The notes below the pieces were generated by a model. That model was not told the DNA's origin. It did no database searches and was given only the letters and a program-made list of their open reading frames with translations. Below are positions 55,174-63,280 of a stretch of 64,000 nt of DNA, one piece after another. The stretch covers positions 2,046,001 to 2,110,000 of the forward strand of contig OY969794.1 in assembly GCA_963703175.1 (NCBI GenBank), written 5' to 3'. Every line of letters begins with the position of its first letter. Position 1 is the stretch's first letter. The stretch comes from VRUE01 sp963703175. Its GTDB lineage: Bacteria > Actinomycetota > Thermoleophilia > Solirubrobacterales > 70-9. A program made the translations under genes and the position numbers.

Positions 55174-55773
55174 TTGATCTTCGCCACGGGCAATAAGCAC
55201 AAGCTGCGCGAGATGCGCGAACTGCTGCCCGGGGTCGAGTTAGAGGGCCTGCCGAAGGGGGTCGAGTTACCGCCGGAGGATGGCGAGAGCTTTGCTGCGA
55301 TCGCGCTCGACAAGGCCCGCGCCGCGCACGAAGCGACCGGCGAGGCGACGATCGCCGATGACTCCGGGGTCGGTGCCGTGGCCCTCGGCGGCCGCCCCGG
55401 CATCTACTCGGCGCGATACGGCGGCGAGGGCGCGAGCGACGAGGAGAACCTGGAGAAGCTGCTGGTCGAGGTGGCAGCAGCCGGCGACGAGCGCGGCGCT
55501 TACTACGTCTGCGCGCTGGCGCTGATCGAAACCGACGGCGCCGAGCATGTCTTTGAGGCGCGTTGCGAGGGCCACCTGATCGAGCGGCCGCGCGGCGCGG
55601 GCGGGTTTGGCTACGACCCGGCCTTCGTCCCTGACGCCACCGGACCCGAGGACAATCGCACCTATTCGGAGATCAGCCAGGCGGAGAAGAACGAGATCAG
55701 CCATCGCGGCCGCGCCGCGCGGCTGCTGGCCCAGCACCTGAGCGCCGGGCAGGCGGCGGCGTCGGGCGGATGA
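55174..55773 (+). CDS. rdgB: Non-canonical purine NTP pyrophosphatase (RdgB/HAM1)
   Basis: 199 residues from a TTG at 55174. LIFATGNKHKLREMRELLPG at the start, the metal/base loop EATIADDSGVGAVALGGRPG, GGFGYDPAFVPD and the C-terminal NEISHRGRAARLLAQHL are diagnostic. The enzyme hydrolyses ITP, dITP and XTP to prevent misincorporation. The start is decided by the TTG directly preceding IFATGN; longer versions would run into rph. Confidence 0.95.
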   Translation: MIFATGNKHKLREMRELLPGVELEGLPKGVELPPEDGESFAAIALDKARAAHEATGEATIADDSGVGAVALGGRPGIYSARYGGEGASDEENLEKLLVEVAAAGDERGAYYVCALALIETDGAEHVFEARCEGHLIERPRGAGGFGYDPAFVPDATGPEDNRTYSEISQAEKNEISHRGRAARLLAQHLSAGQAAASGG

Positions 55774-56681
55774 TCCGCACCAAAAGCGGGGCGGCCGGGC
55801 TCTCGATCGCCTCCAACGCGGTCCTGATCGCGATCAAGCTCGCCGCCGGAGCGATCACCGGCTCGATCGCAATCGTCACCGAGGCGGTCCACTCATTGAT
55901 CGACCTGGTCGCATCGGTCATTGCCTTCGTCTCGGTGCGCAAGGCCGACGAGCCGGCTGACGCCGATCACCCCTACGGGCACGAGAAGGTCGAGAGCCTG
56001 GCAGCGGCGATCGAGGGGATGCTGATCCTGGTCGGCGCCGGAATCATCGTCTACGAGGCGACCCACCGGCTGGTGGTCGGATCCCAAGTCGAAACGCTCG
56101 GTGTAGGCATCGCCGTGATGGGCTTCTCGGTCATCGCCAACCTGTTCGTCTCCGGCGTTCTTTCCCGGCGAGCCCGGGAGGACGATTCGCCGGCGCTGGA
56201 GGCCGACGCCGCGCACCTGCGCACCGACGCGCTCACCTCGGCCGGTGTTCTCGCCGGACTCGCGCTGGTCCAAGTCACCGGCATCGTCGCCTTCGACTCG
56301 ATCACGGCGCTGATGGTTGCCGCGGCGATTGTCACCGCGGGCCTGAGGATCCTTCGGCGCTCGTCCGGTGTGCTGGTCGACGAGGCGTTGCCGGGTGAGG
56401 AGATGGACCGGATCGAGGCGGCGATTGCCGCGGCCCGCACTCCCGAGGTCGCCGGCTACCACAAGCTGCGCGCCCGTCGAGCTGGCAGCCGCCGCTACAT
56501 CGACCTCCACGTCCAGTACCGCGCTGGCACGAGTCTCGAGCGAGCCCACGAGCTGGCTCATCAGATGCGCGCTGAGATCGAGGCCGACATCCGCAACGCC
56601 GAGGTCCTGATCCACGTCGAGCCGGAGACCTCGCTTCGAGATGTGAACCGCGAGCGCACCGGCCCCTTCCGCGCCGGCTGA
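55770..56681 (+). CDS. Cation diffusion facilitator (CDF) transporter
   Basis: 303 residues from an ATG overlapping the rdgB stop. Six TM helices are apparent. Metal-site acids lie in IVTEAVHSLIDLVASVI and ADAAHLRTDALTSAGVLAGL (HxxxD). The cytoplasmic loop DADHPYGHEKVESLAAAIEG is conserved in CDFs. The C-terminal ferredoxin-like domain (YIDLHVQYRAGTSLERAHEL, AEVLIHVEP) completes it. Exports divalent metal (Zn, Fe, Mn, Co) by proton antiport; metal not deducible. Confidence 0.94.
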   Translation: MIRTKSGAAGLSIASNAVLIAIKLAAGAITGSIAIVTEAVHSLIDLVASVIAFVSVRKADEPADADHPYGHEKVESLAAAIEGMLILVGAGIIVYEATHRLVVGSQVETLGVGIAVMGFSVIANLFVSGVLSRRAREDDSPALEADAAHLRTDALTSAGVLAGLALVQVTGIVAFDSITALMVAAAIVTAGLRILRRSSGVLVDEALPGEEMDRIEAAIAAARTPEVAGYHKLRARRAGSRRYIDLHVQYRAGTSLERAHELAHQMRAEIEADIRNAEVLIHVEPETSLRDVNRERTGPFRAG

Positions 56682-56684
56682 GCC

Positions 56685-56834
56685 TTACGGGCTCGGCAGC
56701 AGATTGACCGCCGCGGCGAGCCCGACGGCGATCACGGTGACCGCGTAGCCGGTGTAGCCGCTGATCGCAAAGAGGATCGCGGCGATCGCACAGATGGCGA
56801 CGACGGTGATCCAGGAAGCGCGGGCCAGGGACAC
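56685..56834 (-). CDS. Very small membrane protein, 49 aa
   Basis: Reads from a GTG at 56834 to TAA at 56685. Two hydrophobic segments, WITVVAICAIAAILFAIS and YAVTVIAVGLAAAVNLL, separated by GYTG, with a short basic start (MSLARAS). Composition and clean TM pattern suggest a genuine small membrane protein. It lies between the CDF gene and the roadblock region on the opposite strand. Confidence 0.5.
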   Translation of the reverse strand: MSLARASWITVVAICAIAAILFAISGYTGYAVTVIAVGLAAAVNLLPSP

Positions 56835-56854
56835 GGGACGGTATTTTCACCTAG

Positions 56855-57019
56855 ATGACGGACTTTGTGGCCACGGGTGCCTGGGGGCGTGCGTGGCCAA
56901 GCAGATCAAGGACGCAGGACGCAGCCTTTGGTGGTTCCAAAGGCAAGTCCGAGGACGCCGAGATGCGCAGTGCCACGCGCGTCATTCAGGTGCGCGTGGT
57001 CGCGGAGTCCGTCATCTAA
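56855..57019 (+). CDS. Possible small ORF upstream of the roadblock-like gene
   Basis: 54 residues (MTDFVATGAWGRAW...), ATG start, whose TAA overlaps the next ATG (TAATG), suggesting translational coupling. No recognisable domain; the C-terminal half has a plausible SATRVIQVRVVAESVI strand. The alternative is that this stretch is simply the leader of the 57019 gene. Confidence 0.3.
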   Translation: MTDFVATGAWGRAWPSRSRTQDAAFGGSKGKSEDAEMRSATRVIQVRVVAESVI

Positions 57020-57417
57020 TGCCAGACGCGCAAGCGAGTGGAGCTGTTTCCGGCAATGCCGCCGAGGGCGCGCTCGCCTACCTGACAGAGATGTCGATCG
57101 ACTTGCGGGGCGCCGCGATCCTCGACGTCGACGGCTCTGTTCTGGCCGCAAGCGGAGCTTCAGGCCGCTGGGCTGAGGATGTTGCGGCGCTCTTCGAGGT
57201 AGCCGACAAGGCCGACGAGGAGCCGGTCGAGCAGGTCCACATCGGCACCGAGCAGGGCGAGGTCTTCGCCCTGCGCCATGCCGGCTTATCCGCGGTGGCG
57301 GTAACCGAGCGCTTCGCGCTCGCTTCACTGACCTTCTTCGATCTGCGCTCGCTACTGCGCGATCTGGCTGCCGGCGGAGATGGGCGAGCCGGGGAGGCAA
57401 GGCCGGATGCCCCCTAA
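57019..57417 (+). CDS. Roadblock/LC7-like small protein
   Basis: 132 residues from the ATG at 57019 with GGAG 11 bases upstream. GAALAYLTEM-like EGALAYLTEMSIDLRGAAIL, DVDGSVLAASGASGRWAEDV and VFALRHAGLSAVAVTERFAL reproduce the alternating strand/helix pattern of Roadblock/LC7 proteins, often modulators of small GTPases. No GTPase gene is nearby. The frame upstream to 56794 looks non-coding. Overlaps the next ORF by 11 bases. Confidence 0.65.
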   Translation: MPDAQASGAVSGNAAEGALAYLTEMSIDLRGAAILDVDGSVLAASGASGRWAEDVAALFEVADKADEEPVEQVHIGTEQGEVFALRHAGLSAVAVTERFALASLTFFDLRSLLRDLAAGGDGRAGEARPDAP

Positions 57418-57631
57418 GCCACACCGCGTTTTGCTCGACCGCGTCTCCGGCTACGCCGACGAGGCGGCCGCCTACATGCGCCGCCGCCGCGTCTCGCGCC
57501 GGCCCTTTGCCCGCCTCTACTACAGCGGTGGGCGCGCTGGGGACCACGCCACCGATTCGGCTGTGGGGGGCGAGCTTTTCGTCGCCGCCGGCAGGTTGAT
57601 CGAGGTTGCCGGGAAGCGACCGAAGTCGTGA
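57407..57631 (+). CDS. Small basic hypothetical protein
   Basis: 74 residues from the ATG at 57407. PHRVLLDRVSGYADEAAAYM, RRRRVSRRPFARLYYSGG and GGELFVAAGRLIEVAG. It is coupled at both ends: it overlaps the roadblock-like gene and the tldD start (GTGA at 57628). No known family; may bind nucleic acid or regulate TldD. Operon position next to tldD/tldE is the only clue. Confidence 0.55.
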   Translation: MPPKPHRVLLDRVSGYADEAAAYMRRRRVSRRPFARLYYSGGRAGDHATDSAVGGELFVAAGRLIEVAGKRPKS

Positions 57632-59022
57632 GCGGGGGGAAAGGGTTGCTCGACCCCGCTGTCGCCGAGCGCGTCATCGCTCGCGCTCTCGCCAACGGCG
57701 GCGAGTTCGCCGAGGTATTCGCGGAAAGGCGCAGCGGCCTGACCTTGGCGATCGACGAGTCGCGGATCGAGTCGGTCCAGTCTGGTGCCGAAGAGGGGGC
57801 CGGAGTGCGAGTGCTGAGCGGCGGCACTACCTACTTCGCCCACGTCGACGGTCTCGACCCCGCCGATCTCGAACGCGCCGCGAGCGAGGCGGCGTCTGCG
57901 CTGCGCGGCGATCGCGCCGAGCCGCGGCCGCTGAGCGCCGAGGTCGTCCAGCCGCAGCCGATCGAGCGCCCGCCCGGCGACGTTCCCACCGCGCGTAAGG
58001 CGGAGCTCTTGCGCGAGCTCGATCAGCGGGCACGATCGAGCGGCACCGAGATCGCCCAGGCGATGGCCTCATACGGCGAGGTCAGGCGCGAGGTGGCCGT
58101 TGCAAACTCCGAGGGCTTGCTCAGTGGTGACGATCGCACCCGGGTGCGGATCGGCGCCCAGGCTGTGGCCAGGCGCGGCGGCCAGGTCGAGACTGGCGCC
58201 GAGACGCTCGGCGGGCACCGTGGTTTCGAGCTCTTTGATGACGATCCGGCGGCGATCGCCGCGAGTGCTGCTGGCAAGGCGCTGACCCTGCTCGACGCGG
58301 GGCCCGCGCCGACCGGCTCGATGCCCGTCGTGGTTGGCGGCGGCTTCGGTGGCGTCCTCTTCCATGAGATGACCGGGCACGGGCTCGAGGCCGATCACAT
58401 ACATAAGGGGGCCAGCGTCTACATCGGCAAGCTCGGCGAGACGGTTGCCCAGCCGCACCTCACCGCCTACGACGACGGTCGTATGCCGGGCGAGTGGGGG
58501 AGCGACGCGATCGACGACGAGGGGGCGCCGACCCAGAAAACGCGGGTGATCGAGGAAGGCCGCCTGGTCGGCCTTCTGTATGACCGGCAGCATGCCGAGC
58601 GCGATCGTGTCGCTTCGACCGGCAACGGTCGCCGCGAGAGCTTTCGCTACCTGCCGATCCCGCGCATGACCAACACCTACATCGCTCCCGGCGAGGCTGA
58701 GCCAGAGGCGATCATCGGTGAGGTTGAGAAGGGCTTCTACGCGGTCTCTTTTGCCGGTGGCCAGGTCGATCCGGCGACCGGCGATTTCGTCTTCGGCGTC
58801 AACGAGGGCTACCTGATCGAGGCTGGCAAGGTGACCCGGCCCTGCCGCGGGGCGACCCTGGTCGGCAACTGCCTACAGGCCCTATCCGCGATCGACGCCG
58901 TCGGCAACGACTTCTGGATGAAGACCGGAATCTGCGGCAAGGGTGGCCAGAAAGTGCCGGTAGGAACCGGTCAGGGCCACGTCCGCATCGCCTCAATGAC
59001 CGTCGGGGGGACCGAAGCATGA
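57628..59022 (+). CDS. tldD: TldD-family metallopeptidase subunit
   Basis: 464 residues from a GTG. The zinc motif FHEMTGHGLEADHI (HExxxH) near residue 248 marks the catalytic subunit of the TldD/TldE heterodimer, which degrades unfolded peptides and in some bacteria matures modified-peptide products. EFAEVFAERRSGLTLAIDES at the N-terminus and VGNCLQALSAIDAVGNDFWM with TGICGKGGQ at the C-terminus complete it. Overlaps tldE (ATGA). Confidence 0.95.
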   Translation: MSGGKGLLDPAVAERVIARALANGGEFAEVFAERRSGLTLAIDESRIESVQSGAEEGAGVRVLSGGTTYFAHVDGLDPADLERAASEAASALRGDRAEPRPLSAEVVQPQPIERPPGDVPTARKAELLRELDQRARSSGTEIAQAMASYGEVRREVAVANSEGLLSGDDRTRVRIGAQAVARRGGQVETGAETLGGHRGFELFDDDPAAIAASAAGKALTLLDAGPAPTGSMPVVVGGGFGGVLFHEMTGHGLEADHIHKGASVYIGKLGETVAQPHLTAYDDGRMPGEWGSDAIDDEGAPTQKTRVIEEGRLVGLLYDRQHAERDRVASTGNGRRESFRYLPIPRMTNTYIAPGEAEPEAIIGEVEKGFYAVSFAGGQVDPATGDFVFGVNEGYLIEAGKVTRPCRGATLVGNCLQALSAIDAVGNDFWMKTGICGKGGQKVPVGTGQGHVRIASMTVGGTEA

Positions 59023-60374
59023 GCGAGCTCACCGAGCTGGCCGAGCGCGCTGTTGTGCGGGCGCTTGCGGCCGGTGCTGGTGACGCTGAGGCTTACGCCA
59101 GCGAAGCGGAGAACCGCGAGGTACGCGTTCATGGCGGCGAAGTCGAGAGCTTGACCGCGGCGACCCAGCGCGGCCTTGGCCTGCGTATCTGGATTGGCGG
59201 CAGCGTTGGCTATGGCTTTGGCACCGACCTCTCACCATCAGGGATCGAGGCGATCGCGGCGCGCGCGGTTGAGGCCGCCAGCGTTGCTGACGAGGACGAG
59301 TTCGCCGGCCCCGCCGAGGCCGGTGGGGAGGCGCCGGCTCTGGCGGGTCTAAGCGACCCCTCGCATGGGCAGTGGTCGCCTGCTCAAATTGCCGACTTGG
59401 CGCTCACCGTCGAGAGGACCGCGCTCGAGGCCGACCCGCGGATTGCCGCGGTCGAGCAGGCGGTCTACTTCGACAGTGGTGAGCGGGTCGCGATCGCCGC
59501 CTCTGCTGCGGCTGGGGGTGAGTATGAGACGACCAGTTGCTACGCCTATCTGCAGGCGCTGGCCGAGAGTGACGACGGTCGCGAGACCGGACTGGGCTTC
59601 GATCTCGCCCGCGGCCCCGCTGGCCTTGATCCGGTTGCGATTGGCCGCGAGGGCGCCGAGCGCGCCAGTGAGATGATCGGCTCTTCGAAGCCAGCCTCGC
59701 GCAGCTGCCCGGTCGTGCTCGACCAGACGGTGGCGGCCAGTTTCGTTGGCTTGCTCGGCAATGCCGCCGGCGCTGACGCGGTGCAGCGCGGCCGTTCGCC
59801 ACTTGCCGAGCGACTCGGCGAGGAGGTCGCAGCCGAGGCCTTCGTACTGCACGACGACGGCCTTGATCCAAAGGGCTTCGCCACCGCGCCGATCGATGCC
59901 GAGGGCACGCCGCGCCGGCGCACGGCGCTGATCGAGGCCGGTCGGCTCCAGACCTTCCTCTACGACTCCTATACCGCCCGCCGTGGCGGCGCTGCCTCGA
60001 CCGGCAACGCGGGGCGCTCTGGCTACCGCACGCTACCGGGCGTCTCGGCCTCGAATCTGGTCGTCGCTCCCGGCGCGTCAAGCCTCGAAGATCTGCTGCG
60101 TCAGGCGGGCGACGGCGTCTACATCAACGACGTCGCCGGGCTGCATTCAGGCGTTAATCCCGTTACCGGCATTTTTTCGGTGGGCGCCTCGGGGCGGGCG
60201 ATCAAGGACGGTGAGAAAGCCGAGCCGTTGCGCGAGTTCACGATCGCCAGCGATTTGGTCTCGATGCTGCGGGCGGTGAAGGCGGCTGGTTCGGAGTCGC
60301 GCTGGGTACCATTTGGCGGCTCGGTCAGCGTGCCACCACTGCTGATCGGCGAGATGACTGTTAGCGGCTCCTGA
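59019..60374 (+). CDS. tldE: TldE/PmbA-family protein
   Basis: 451 residues. DAEAYASEAENREVRVHGGE near the N-terminus, VVLDQTVAASFVGLLGNAAG in the middle, and the C-terminal VYINDVAGLHSGVNPVTGIF match PmbA/TldE. It lacks HExxxH, as expected for the non-catalytic partner of TldD. No RiPP precursor-like ORF was noticed nearby. Confidence 0.93.
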   Translation: MSELTELAERAVVRALAAGAGDAEAYASEAENREVRVHGGEVESLTAATQRGLGLRIWIGGSVGYGFGTDLSPSGIEAIAARAVEAASVADEDEFAGPAEAGGEAPALAGLSDPSHGQWSPAQIADLALTVERTALEADPRIAAVEQAVYFDSGERVAIAASAAAGGEYETTSCYAYLQALAESDDGRETGLGFDLARGPAGLDPVAIGREGAERASEMIGSSKPASRSCPVVLDQTVAASFVGLLGNAAGADAVQRGRSPLAERLGEEVAAEAFVLHDDGLDPKGFATAPIDAEGTPRRRTALIEAGRLQTFLYDSYTARRGGAASTGNAGRSGYRTLPGVSASNLVVAPGASSLEDLLRQAGDGVYINDVAGLHSGVNPVTGIFSVGASGRAIKDGEKAEPLREFTIASDLVSMLRAVKAAGSESRWVPFGGSVSVPPLLIGEMTVSGS

Positions 60375-60465
60375 GTCATCCCAAGGCCCACAAACACGCA
60401 ATAACGCCGAGCCCGCTGTTAGATTGCCGCCCGACTTCAACGACCGACGACGGAGGAGCTTCGAC

Positions 60466-60744
60466 GTGACCAAGGCTGAGTTTTTGGACCAACTGGCAGC
60501 TGACGAGCGTGTGGGCAGCAAGAAGGGCGCCGGCGATGCGCTCGACGCGGTGCTCGACACCATCTCCGAGACCCTGAGCGGCGGGGGCGAGGTCAGCTTC
60601 ACCGGCTTCGGCAAATTCCACGTCGCCGAGCGCGGCCCACGTCAAGGCGTCAATCCGCGTACCGGCGAGCGGATCACGATTCCCGGCGGCAAGGTTCCCC
60701 GCTTCTCGGCCGGCTCAGCGCTGAAGGCCAAGGTCAAGGGCTGA
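60466..60744 (+). CDS. HU-family DNA-binding protein
   Basis: 92 residues from a GTG at 60466 with GGAGGAG upstream; the frame open to 60424 precedes the Shine-Dalgarno. TKAEFLDQLAADERVGSKKG, EVSFTGFGKFHVAERGPRQG and VNPRTGERITIPGGKVPRFS are canonical HU, including the Pro-tipped DNA-intercalating arm. It compacts DNA in the nucleoid. Mycobacterial-type basic C-terminal tail is absent. Confidence 0.95.
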   Translation: MTKAEFLDQLAADERVGSKKGAGDALDAVLDTISETLSGGGEVSFTGFGKFHVAERGPRQGVNPRTGERITIPGGKVPRFSAGSALKAKVKG

Positions 60745-61061
60745 GCTCCAGAGCACCCGCCAGATTTTTCGCCGCCGCCGCCGTCCTCTGCGGCTTTGTC
60801 GTCGTGATCGTTTTGATCGCGACGACGCTTGGTGGTGGCGATAGCGGCGACAGCAGCTCCGGCGGTGACTCCACCCCCGCGGGGCACGCGAAGTCGGCTC
60901 ATGACACCGCCCACGTCCCCAAGGCCTACGTGGTCGAGAACGGCGACACGCTCACTTCGATCGCTCACGAGACGGGCGTACCGGTTGCGGTCATTCTCAA
61001 ACTGAATCCCGGGGTCGATCCACAGATCCTGATCTCGGGCGAAAAGCTGAAGCTGCGGTGA
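60741..61061 (+). CDS. LysM-domain membrane-anchored protein
   Basis: LysM domain: YVVENGDTLTSIAHETGVPV, ILKLNPGVDPQILISGEKLK, which binds peptidoglycan. The GTG at 60804 would leave only a partial anchor. The frame is open upstream through PARFFAAAAVLCGFVVVIVL, a complete signal anchor. A CTG at 60741 overlaps the HU stop (CTGA) and gives 106 residues. A Gly/Ser linker separates anchor and LysM. The stop overlaps the carboxypeptidase start, so both are cell-wall proteins made together. Confidence 0.8.
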   Translation: MSSRAPARFFAAAAVLCGFVVVIVLIATTLGGGDSGDSSSGGDSTPAGHAKSAHDTAHVPKAYVVENGDTLTSIAHETGVPVAVILKLNPGVDPQILISGEKLKLR

Positions 61062-62245
61062 TCAGGCGGCTTCTTGCCGCGGTCCTGGTTGGCCTGGCGA
61101 TCGTGGCCGTTTCAGCCGCGGATCCTGTCGCGGCAGAGGTGCCGCCACAACTCGCGGCACGCGCCTGGGCGCTGATCGACGCTCGCAACGGAGATGTGTT
61201 GGCGTCTCATGCGACTGGGAGGCGGCTGCCGATTGCCAGCACGACCAAGCTGATGACCGCTTACGTGGCTTTGCACGAGCTGCCGCTGGATCGGATCGTT
61301 CGCGCCGCTCCATATGAAGCTGAATATGGAGAGTCGCTGCTCGAACTGCGTCCCGGGCAGCGGATCAGCGTTCGCGACCTGCTCTACGGGCTGATTTTGC
61401 GCAGCGGTAACGACGCTGCCTACGATCTCGCTGCTGCTGCGGCTGGCTCGGAGCATCGCTTCGTCGGCCAGATGAATCGCTACGCAGCGGCGCTTGGCCT
61501 CGCCGACACCCATTACGCCAACCCGATCGGCCTCGATCAGCGCGGCAACTTCTCCAGCGCCGGCGATCTCGTCGCCCTGACCAGGCGCCTTCTGCGCGAA
61601 CCCGCTTTCGCCGCGATTGCGGCCTCGCGCAGCGCGCTGCTGCGCAGCGTGCGGCCGCCGCGGCGGATCGAGACGATCAACGAGCTGCTCGAGATGGCGC
61701 CCTGGGTGAATGGGGTCAAGACCGGCCACACCTTCGGCGCCAAGTATGTGCTGGTCGGCTCTGGCCGTCGCAAGGGGGTCGAGCTGATTGCTGCTGTGGT
61801 TGGGACCGAGACCGACGAAGAGCGCTTTGCCGACACCCTGCAACTGCTCGAATACGGCTTCTCCAAGTACCGCAAGCGGATGCCGATCCACGCCGGCCAG
61901 GTACTCGCAGAACCCTCGATCCGCTACAGCAGCGACGAGCTGGCGCTGCGCGCTGCGCGCAACGTCGTGGTCGGCCTGCGGCGTGGCCAGCGGTTGACGG
62001 TCAAAGTGCAGGCGCCGGGGGAGGTCGAGGGGCCGATCCACCGTGGGGCCAGGCTGGGCCAAGCGATTGTCCTCGTCGACGGGTTGCGAGCGGCTTCGGT
62101 ACCGCTTCGCGCTGGCCAGGCGGTGTCAAAGGCGAGCAAGCTCGATCGCGTGCGGAGTTTCCTCGTCGACAACGCACTCTGGATCGTCTTGGCGCTGTCA
62201 GCGATACTGATCGCAGCAGTTCTTTGGAGACGCCACAGGCGATGA
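61058..62245 (+). CDS. D-alanyl-D-alanine carboxypeptidase (S11 family)
   Basis: 395 residues from a GTG. Signal peptide LLAAVLVGLAIVAVSAADPVAA. Catalytic motifs: SxxK in LPIASTTKLMTAYVALH, SGN in LILRSGNDAAYDLAA, KTG in NGVKTGHTFGAKYVLVG. The C-terminal IVLALSAILIAAVLWRRHRR is a membrane anchor, as in PBP5/DacF-type proteins. It trims peptidoglycan pentapeptides. Coupled to the LysM gene upstream and to the sugar kinase downstream. Confidence 0.95.
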   Translation: MIRRLLAAVLVGLAIVAVSAADPVAAEVPPQLAARAWALIDARNGDVLASHATGRRLPIASTTKLMTAYVALHELPLDRIVRAAPYEAEYGESLLELRPGQRISVRDLLYGLILRSGNDAAYDLAAAAAGSEHRFVGQMNRYAAALGLADTHYANPIGLDQRGNFSSAGDLVALTRRLLREPAFAAIAASRSALLRSVRPPRRIETINELLEMAPWVNGVKTGHTFGAKYVLVGSGRRKGVELIAAVVGTETDEERFADTLQLLEYGFSKYRKRMPIHAGQVLAEPSIRYSSDELALRAARNVVVGLRRGQRLTVKVQAPGEVEGPIHRGARLGQAIVLVDGLRAASVPLRAGQAVSKASKLDRVRSFLVDNALWIVLALSAILIAAVLWRRHRR

Positions 62246-63198
62246 TTCTCACCGTAACCCTCAATGCCGCGATCGACCGTACGGTCGCGGTTCCGAATTT
62301 CCGTCTCGGCCATCGCCATCGGGCAGTCGAGAGCCGCACGGTCGCCGGTGGCAAGGGGATCAACGTCGCCCGCGCTTTGCGCCTGCTCGGGCGCCCGGTG
62401 ATCGCTGCCGGCTTCGCCGGTGGGCCAACCGGCAACCGCATGCTCGAGCAGCTGCGCAACGAGGCGATCCTCACCGACTTCACCTGGATCGCGGGCGAGA
62501 CGCGGATCAACATGGCTGTCGTCGATCCGACCTCCGGCGAGCAGACCGAGATCAACGAGCGCGGGCCGGCGGTCAGTCCGGAGGAGGTCGAGCGCCTGGT
62601 CGAGCGGCTGCGCTATCTCGCCGACGGGGCGACGATCTGTGTACTGGCCGGCTCCCTGCCACCCGGCGCCGGAGCGGAGCTCTACGCGCGCCTGGTCGAG
62701 GATCTGCGCGAGCGCGGCGTTAAGTCGATCCTCGACGCCGAGGGCGAGTCGATGCTGGCCGGACTGCGCGCTGGCGCCTCGGTAGTCACTCCAAACGAGC
62801 GCGAGGCCGAGGAGTTGGTCGGGCAGGAGTTCGCCGACCGCGACGACTTTGTCCAGGGCCTCTCCGAGCTAGTCCGCCTGGGCGCCGGCGAAGCCGCGAT
62901 CACCCGACCTGACGGTTGCGTCGCCGTCGTCGGCGAGGGCTCCGAGCGGCGCGTGCTCGAAGTCCGCACCAAACCACTTGACCCGGTCTCAACGGTCGGC
63001 TCGGGCGATGCCTTTCTGGCCGGCTACGTGGCCGGTCTCTACGACGGCCGGGAGCCCGAGCAGTGCCTCGCCTATGGCGTTGCCTGCGGTGCCGAGTCGA
63101 CCCAACACTTCGGCGCCGGCACTATCGATCGCCGTCGGGTCGAGCGGCTGCTCGACGAGGTCGAGGTGCGCGACATGGTGCCGAGCCAGACGACGTAA
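62242..63198 (+). CDS. PfkB-family sugar kinase, 1-phosphofructokinase/hexose kinase subfamily
   Basis: 318 residues from an ATG overlapping the upstream stop. LTVTLNAAIDRTVAVPNFRL at the start, VAGGKGINVARALRLLG, and the catalytic Asp in TVGSGDAFLAGYVAGL with the anion hole. This matches the FruK/LacC/PfkB subfamily that phosphorylates fructose 1-phosphate, tagatose 6-phosphate or fructose 6-phosphate. No PTS genes nearby, so the substrate is open. Confidence 0.9.
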   Translation: MILTVTLNAAIDRTVAVPNFRLGHRHRAVESRTVAGGKGINVARALRLLGRPVIAAGFAGGPTGNRMLEQLRNEAILTDFTWIAGETRINMAVVDPTSGEQTEINERGPAVSPEEVERLVERLRYLADGATICVLAGSLPPGAGAELYARLVEDLRERGVKSILDAEGESMLAGLRAGASVVTPNEREAEELVGQEFADRDDFVQGLSELVRLGAGEAAITRPDGCVAVVGEGSERRVLEVRTKPLDPVSTVGSGDAFLAGYVAGLYDGREPEQCLAYGVACGAESTQHFGAGTIDRRRVERLLDEVEVRDMVPSQTT

Positions 63199-63280
63199 CG
63201 TCGCCTGGCTCGGCACTTGGAGGTCCACGCGGAAGTGTAGGCTGGCTGTTCAACGCCACCCACTTCCTTGGAGGATCGAT

